Shown here one piece after another: positions 9,543-64,000 of a stretch of 64,000 nucleotides of DNA (within the stretch, counting starts at the first letter, position 1; every line of letters begins with the position of its first letter). The notes beneath the pieces were generated by a model. The model was not told where the DNA came from. It was given only the letters and a program-made list of their open reading frames with translations, and made no database searches. Location: NCBI RefSeq assembly GCF_034702125.1, contig NC_085868.1, forward strand, positions 32,901,629 through 32,965,628. Direction: 5' to 3'. The position numbers and the translations under genes are program-made. The DNA comes from Engraulis encrasicolus. Lineage: Eukaryota; Chordata; Actinopteri; Clupeiformes; Engraulidae.

Positions 9543-11502
9543 CGCGGCTCCCACGACAGACTGACTGTACATGACCCTGTTATTGTTATGCTTAATATCT
9601 GTCAATATGTATTAACATGTGGCCCTCTGAGAAGTGGAGAAGAGCATGTGACAATCCACCATTACTTTTCCATTGTCATGAACCACTCAAAGGTCTCACA
9701 GATGGGAATGAGGGCGCATGATGATGTCAACCTTTTTAGATTAACTAATTTGCAATTTTCGATAGCCACTGGCTGGCCAGCCTCCGGTCTGCGCTGGTCT
9801 GGTGTTGGATATTGGAAGTGGCCGTTTCAGAAACTCCCACACAGGGACCAGGAGGAGCAAGGAACGTCCCGGTTAAAAATGAAAAAAAAGATCAATTGTG
9901 TTTTCGCATCACAAAGCCACAAGCGAAAGGAGAGGAGGGGAGGAACTAGTTTGAATTGGACCCGGGGACACAAAGACTTATGGTCTTCTTACCATGGCTT
10001 CCATACCATGGGCATCTTTGTGTGTGTGCTTGCCGTGCTTGTCAAATCTGTGGGTTGTTTGTCAATGCCGGAATATAAAGACCTTTTTCTAAGTACTCTT
10101 GTGTATGTAATTTCTTTCTTGGAAATGTACCAACGTTACCTGGGTAATAAGCTAGCGTACAAATGGTATTAAAGGCCTTGCCGTGAGACTCTGAAGTTAC
10201 ATAAGTATCTACGGTCACCCAAACAACGTTAGCTAGCGCAGGGGTTCCCAAACTTAACCATGATAAGGCCCTCCATACCCATTGGAATATATTGAATAAA
10301 ATAACGATAATAGAACTACCGGTAATGTTGAAATAGATTATTATAAAGCAGTTCTTAAGTAGTGACCATATGTTAAGCTTATTTTATTTGTATTTTTTGG
10401 TGTACATTAATTATTCAATTGTTTATTTTGTTGTGCCATACTTTTTCTTCCAGCTTGCCAGAACCCCCCCAGGGGTTCCCGGCACCCACTTTGAAAACCA
10501 CAGATCTAGCAATTGGCGAAGAGCCAAATCAGTGGCCCCCTCCTGGCCTCTTCTGGGTGTGTGCGTTGATATTTCTAGGAATAAGGTATTTAGGATTTTT
10601 TTTTAATGGCCATTAGGCCCTGTCCTACGGTGTGATCAGCTTTGACCTTGTGTGACCCACCCTGACCTGCTTGTAAACTGAGATCAGACGTACTCACTGC
10701 CACAGAATCATGTAAGAGTAGTGTATGGACATAGTCATTGTATAGGCAAAGCAGTGGGTTTCAAGTGGGGGTTGCGAAGGGATGCCGGGTGTAAATTGAG
10801 TCCAAAATAGGCTAAACAATCCCAGTGGTAAGTTGCTGAAAGGCTAACACATTACCAACATCACTCTCAAAGGAATTATACTAATCTGACAGATAGCCTA
10901 TAGCTAAAATAACTGCATCTGTGTGCAATTTGATTGGCAAAAGTCAAAATGCCTTTGTTATTGTTATATTATATTACATTATATTATAGGCCCTTTATAA
11001 TACGGTATATTATATTATCATCCTTCGTTTCGTTCTCTACAACGATACTACTCTAATATCAAACTGTACTGTATTTGTCAGCACCAAAAGTCAAGGTGCG
11101 AGAGCGAAAAAGCGAGAGGAGCGCTCCTGAATGACGATGAGCGGTTGTCTTTTATTTTGAAATTGTAGCGAACGTTGGGCAGGAAGTTCAATTTCAAAAC
11201 AGTTCATCACAACACGCTGCATGTCTGTCCTGTCTATGATCGGCGTCTCTGGCCGTTTTGGGGTAACTTATCCTCATTCATTTTTACTTTAGTGTAAACT
11301 ATCGAACAGCCAAATGATCGTGACTAAATGGAATAGTTTCTCTCGTGTTTATGTAGGACACTACACCTTGTCAGTCTGATATATGATGACAAACCATCTG
11401 ACAGACTGACTGAAGTGCCAAGTCCACATAACTTTTTGGATGAATGATATCTTTAACGATCCATTGCTATTTATGAATTCATCTAATCCTTAGTGACAGG
11501 AC
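9543..11502. other. wdr12-acd intergenic region (includes wdr12 3' UTR)
   Basis: No gene is supported. wdr12's polyadenylation site is not obvious; the AATAAA at 10295-10300 lies inside a MITE. A fragment of the ctgtcagcctag MITE family ends near 9963 (gccacaagcg, then gaggaggggagg). The 194-codon open frame 9588-10172 overlaps repeat debris and has no recognisable domain. The acd promoter must lie near 11.2-11.5 kb. Confidence 0.5.
10239..10502. mobile_element. hAT-like MITE
   Basis: The ends are caggggttcccaaac / tttgaaaaccacag-type inverted repeats. The flanking 8-mers agctagcg and atctagca share 6/8 positions. AT-rich interior with no ORF. Confidence 0.6.
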
Positions 11503-20335
<8,833 letters not shown>

Positions 20336-20519
20336 AGGGACAGGAGCAGAGAGGGCCCACCTGAATGGCTCTGTTTCAGATGCTGCATACTGAGCAAATC
20401 TGCACAGCGCACATGCACACTACGTAATCACAGAACATTCTGATTAGACATTCCTAACCAGAATGCATTGTAGTTTCGCAGGGCAAATGCACACTGCACA
20501 GCCTGCACCATCGTGAATG

Positions 20520-20690
20520 AACCCATTATCTAACCTCCTGTCCTTGCCTTGCACTTGTGGCCTTGTGCTTCGCTGATACCCTGCCTCCATGGTGGAAACA
20601 ATGAAGTTTCCCCGCTGTCAAGCGAGGCACAACAACTTTTGGGGCACTTTTCCCCATTCAACATCCCATCCTGATATATGTTCAGGATAT
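20520..20690. mobile_element. Truncated MITE (ctgtcagcctag family)
   Basis: ctgtcaagcgaggcacaaca, then cccattcaacatccc, matches the family's left half. The right half is missing. It lies in the acd 3' UTR. Confidence 0.6.
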
Positions 20691-20866
20691 CATTTTGTCA
20701 TGCAAGCTGCATCATAACGAAGGTAGTGAATTTGTTCTGTACATAACTTGTAAATGCTGTGTGTGTATTATATTGTGTGGCATAACAGTATTTTTGTGTG
20801 TTCTTGTATGTTGCTTACTCTGTAGGCTTATTCCCCTTTTTGTGTTTTGTGTTTTTGTACTGTGTT

Positions 20867-20876
20867 AATAAATAAA
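20867..20876 (+). terminator. acd polyadenylation signal
   Basis: Two overlapping AATAAA hexamers (20867-20872, 20871-20876) lie 530 bp after the acd stop and 620 bp before the ercc3 start, after a T/G-rich stretch. This is the best poly(A) signal in the interval. Confidence 0.65.
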
Positions 20877-20879
20877 CTA

Positions 20880-21498
20880 TTTAAAAAAAGCCATTTTGAA
20901 ATCTCGTTTTTTGAAATGTGTATCTTTAAAGCACAGAAACAAGTGTAATATCATGAAGTCATGTGTGATGCAGCATGTGGACTGTCAATGCCTAATCTTA
21001 ACAAACGGCACGAAATGCGTTTTGCTTACCCGTGTTTGGCTCACTGTGATGGGAATATGTAGCCTATTGTTTTATTTCAGTGGGCTCATAAAAATCTGGT
21101 TTAGAAGAACTATTGGACCGATATTCCTACATGTTCATGGTTCCCAAATTGTCCATGGTTTCCAAGATGTTTGCAGTTATTTTTGAGTAAATATGTATAG
21201 AAATAATGTTTAGCCACTTCCCCTTAAAAGATATGAAACAAAATGATAAGGTGATGTCATTCAGAATCACCGACCTGTCTATTCTGTATTGTTCTGAATA
21301 AATTAAAGTAGACTTTTATTTTGACTAATGTTGCCATTTCTACGTCAGGAAATCACATTACGTCACTGCCGACTACCTTCATGCTGCGTATGTGGACAAC
21401 AAAGTAGAACTGGCCACTGGGCATAATGTGTTTGTTTTAATTAAACCGATTAATAAAAGTTTTGACCCTGACTACAGTTGACGGAAGGAGCATACAGC
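20880..21498 (+). other. acd-ercc3 intergenic region with ercc3 promoter
   Basis: About 600 bp with no gene. ercc3 must start here; I see no TATA box that I would commit to. The short 96-codon frame in the region has no recognisable similarity. Confidence 0.45.
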
Positions 21499-61726
<40,228 letters not shown>

Positions 61727-62480
61727 ACCTCTCTACTGGCAGCTCTGTAACGTGACAATAACCCCTCTCCACCATCTTTACAATCTCCCAGAGGGATTGT
61801 GACAAGTGGTCCCACTCCGTTGTCCCTTTTTCGACACCGTCACTCTCCTATGACAACCAAGTGTAGCAGGTGCTGAGCCCTGTTTGTCCCCGAGTTGCAG
61901 TCGCACCTAAGAGACTTGTGGCTGCAGGTGGAACCAGAACCGGAGTTACATGTTGCTTGTAAAGGTGCTGCTGTAACACCACCAGAGTGTGAAAGGTTAC
62001 AGGTGAGACAGCAGAGACTTGCGGAAACGGAAAATGAATATAGACGGGCCGGATATAGACTTGAACTTGAAACAGAATGGCACGAAATGCATTCCCGTTG
62101 TGCTTTTGCATTAGTTTTTGCTGAAGCAAGTCAGTAGACTTCTATTTGGAAGTCGTTTTGTTCATTGACTTTCAAGTTGAATTGTTTTTTGTTTTGTCTT
62201 TTGTTCATTGACATTTTTTGTTGAAGGCTTCTGAGGACTTTGTGTTCAGGTGAAGAACAGACATTCATGACTTTGAGGTAATTCACCGTCACCTAACCCT
62301 TTCATTTTTGTTTCTGTTACTTAAAATATTAATTAATGATTTAAAAAAAGATAATAATGAATAGGTAAGTGCGGGTATGAAGAAGGCAAAAGGCTACATG
62401 CATAACACTGGATAGCCCTCGGATGTCCTTGATTTGGAGTTCATACTCTTCACTTGGTGTGTTGTGTTGAAATGAAATAT

Positions 62481-62486
62481 AATAAA
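62481..62486 (+). terminator. ercc3 polyadenylation signal (first of several)
   Basis: AATAAA lies 755 bp after the stop codon. More AATAAA hexamers lie at 62631 and 62651, so alternative ends are possible. Confidence 0.5.
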
Positions 62487-62659
62487 CTGCATAAAAGTGA
62501 ATTGAGTGTTTTGGGTGTACCTTCTTTTCATTTTGTGCTGTTCTGGTAGGCAAAAGATTTTTGCAATATTTTCTTTCGAAAACGTTAATAGTCAGTTACA
62601 GCGCATTTTAAAATCTGATGTTTTACCAGCAATAAACTACTTACAATTTCAATAAAACC

Positions 62660-63900
62660 TCTTTTGTTCAATATTTAACTAATATTTAGCTGTTTATGAA
62701 TTTATTTACTTCCACTTAATTACTTTTACCACGTTCCACAAGAAACTGCACACTGGTATGATTGTCCATGGAGCAGGTGTTGATGTACTACGTTTAAAGG
62801 TTTGATAAAAGATGTCATAGACATGGCCATATTGTGCAATCGTGGCACTATGAGGAACAAGAGCCTCCGTGATTTTCCATGTGTAGGGACCCATTAACTT
62901 AGCCTGATTATCATCGAGTTTCAAATCTTTTCGAGACTTGGTCTGACCAAGAGCATAACAATTTAAATTTCCCAAACGGTATGGTTTACCCTCCTCCCTA
63001 GGTTTGCTACTGGTTGTTCGCTTCCTGACAAAGTGGGAGGAGTCCCCAATTTTTTCGGGAGATCACAAAGGATATTCACTTTGCTCTTGACTTGACTAAA
63101 AGCAGCGCAGAAGGTGTTGTGTCAATAGGAGGGCATAGCCTGGCTACCATTAACTCTGAGTAACAACTCCAAATTGCGAGTGGGCCTACATGCCAGGTAG
63201 TGGAATATTAGTTGGGTTTCTTCTTGGAGACAAAATGCGGATGGGGAGATTTGGGGAGCTCTGGGCGGGGTGGGATGATGGAGGTAGGGTGTGGGATGTA
63301 TTCTTTGTTTTCTTTTTTTTTCTTTTTTTGTTGTTTATTCGTATTTTCTTTGTTTCTTGTTCTTCAACAAAAAAAGAATAAAAATAAATAAATAGATGAC
63401 GTGACCTGATGAATGCCACTCTTCACAGACACAGGTATGATCCGTATGTATGTGACCATCTATTGAATTGCGTACTATCATTTTCCACTCAGTCAGTCAC
63501 CCATTAGTCACGCAGAAGGCAAACCAATTTCATGAAAGCTTGCTACATGCAGAGGAACTGGTGACCAGCATATCAAGTATTGCAACACAGCCAGAGACTT
63601 GTGTAATCCATACAGTAGAGAAGGACTTTGACACAGCCCTCCAGACTGCCCCCTATCTCACTTGTAAGCTATCACTTGTCTATTGTAAACGTTGGGGCTT
63701 CAGGTGGTCAGGGGCTTTATGAATAGTGCTGTGAGACTCCTAGACAAGAGAGTTACATAGGCCTACAGTACATAGTTACCTTGTTTCAAAACGTCTGAGT
63801 TACACAAATATTGATTCTTTGGACTATGCATAGTGACTTTAGCACCCAGACACTTTTTCTAGTTTTTGATTGTCCGTGTGTGGGGTGGGGGTTGGATAGG
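62660..63900. other. Downstream region without recognised gene
   Basis: No ORF with recognisable similarity. Small open frames on both strands are short and compositionally plain. A T-rich tract lies near 63300-63365. Confidence 0.4.
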
Positions 63901-64000
63901 GAGATCTGACCCTGTGGATATATGTATGGTGAATATTTGTGAGTATATGTGCAATGTTGTGTGTAATGTCCTTGTACTTGACACCTTAATTTCCCTCGGG
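63900..64000 (+). mobile_element. LINE-like 3' tail running off the window
   Basis: ttgtacttgacaccttaatt, then tccctcggg, is the typical end of a fish non-LTR element whose terminal repeats would lie beyond the window. How far it extends upstream is uncertain. Confidence 0.45.

Noticed and set aside
9588..10172. 194-codon open frame after wdr12
   Set aside because: It overlaps MITE debris, has no domain, and no splice or codon-bias support.
62706..62975. 89-codon minus-strand frame downstream of ercc3
   Set aside because: No similarity recognised and no exon signals; single short frame in AT-rich sequence.

Overview
The window is vertebrate, almost certainly teleost, nuclear DNA. It has widely spaced exons with GT/AG junctions, very long CA/GT microsatellites, an L2-like LINE, a Ty3/gypsy LTR element, tRNA-headed SINEs, and dozens of short terminal-inverted-repeat elements with target-site duplications (TSDs). 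I could not narrow it to a species.

Three protein genes lie head to tail on the + strand, and all exons can be joined in frame. wdr12 (399-9542, 13 exons, 422 aa) is the PeBoW ribosome-biogenesis factor. acd/TPP1 (11503-20335, 12 exons, 663 aa) is the shelterin subunit that recruits telomerase. ercc3/XPB (21499-61726, 16 exons, 788 aa) is the TFIIH translocase. They are housekeeping genes for ribosome assembly, telomere protection, and transcription/nucleotide excision repair. I see no operon-like logic, only proximity.

Layout. 1-9.5 kb is wdr12. 9.5-11.5 kb is intergenic with repeat debris. 11.5-20.9 kb is acd, with a polyadenylation signal near 20870. 21.5-62.5 kb is ercc3. Its 16.5-kb intron 4 holds an antisense Ty3/gypsy element (30631-37270) with gag and an uninterrupted pol, and a 5'-truncated L2-like LINE (about 38750-41814) with a 749-codon ORF. 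62.5-64 kb is downstream sequence ending in a second LINE-like tail.

Two patterns are not explained by ordinary annotation. (1) At least seven foldback elements, about 240-250 bp when full length, have variable 10-15 bp TSDs. Four of them carry a hammerhead-ribozyme core at the hairpin tip (CTGANGA, stem II, GAAA, a palindromic stem III, then the second strand of stem I). They look like small retrotransposed, ribozyme-bearing elements. One copied the acd exon 8 splice donor into its TSD. (2) Exon-edge fragments carrying splice acceptors or donors are repeatedly duplicated into the neighbouring intron in all three genes, next to CA/GT arrays or transposable elements. The extreme case is six decoy copies of the 5' edge of ercc3 exon 5, separated by GT arrays, just upstream of the real exon.
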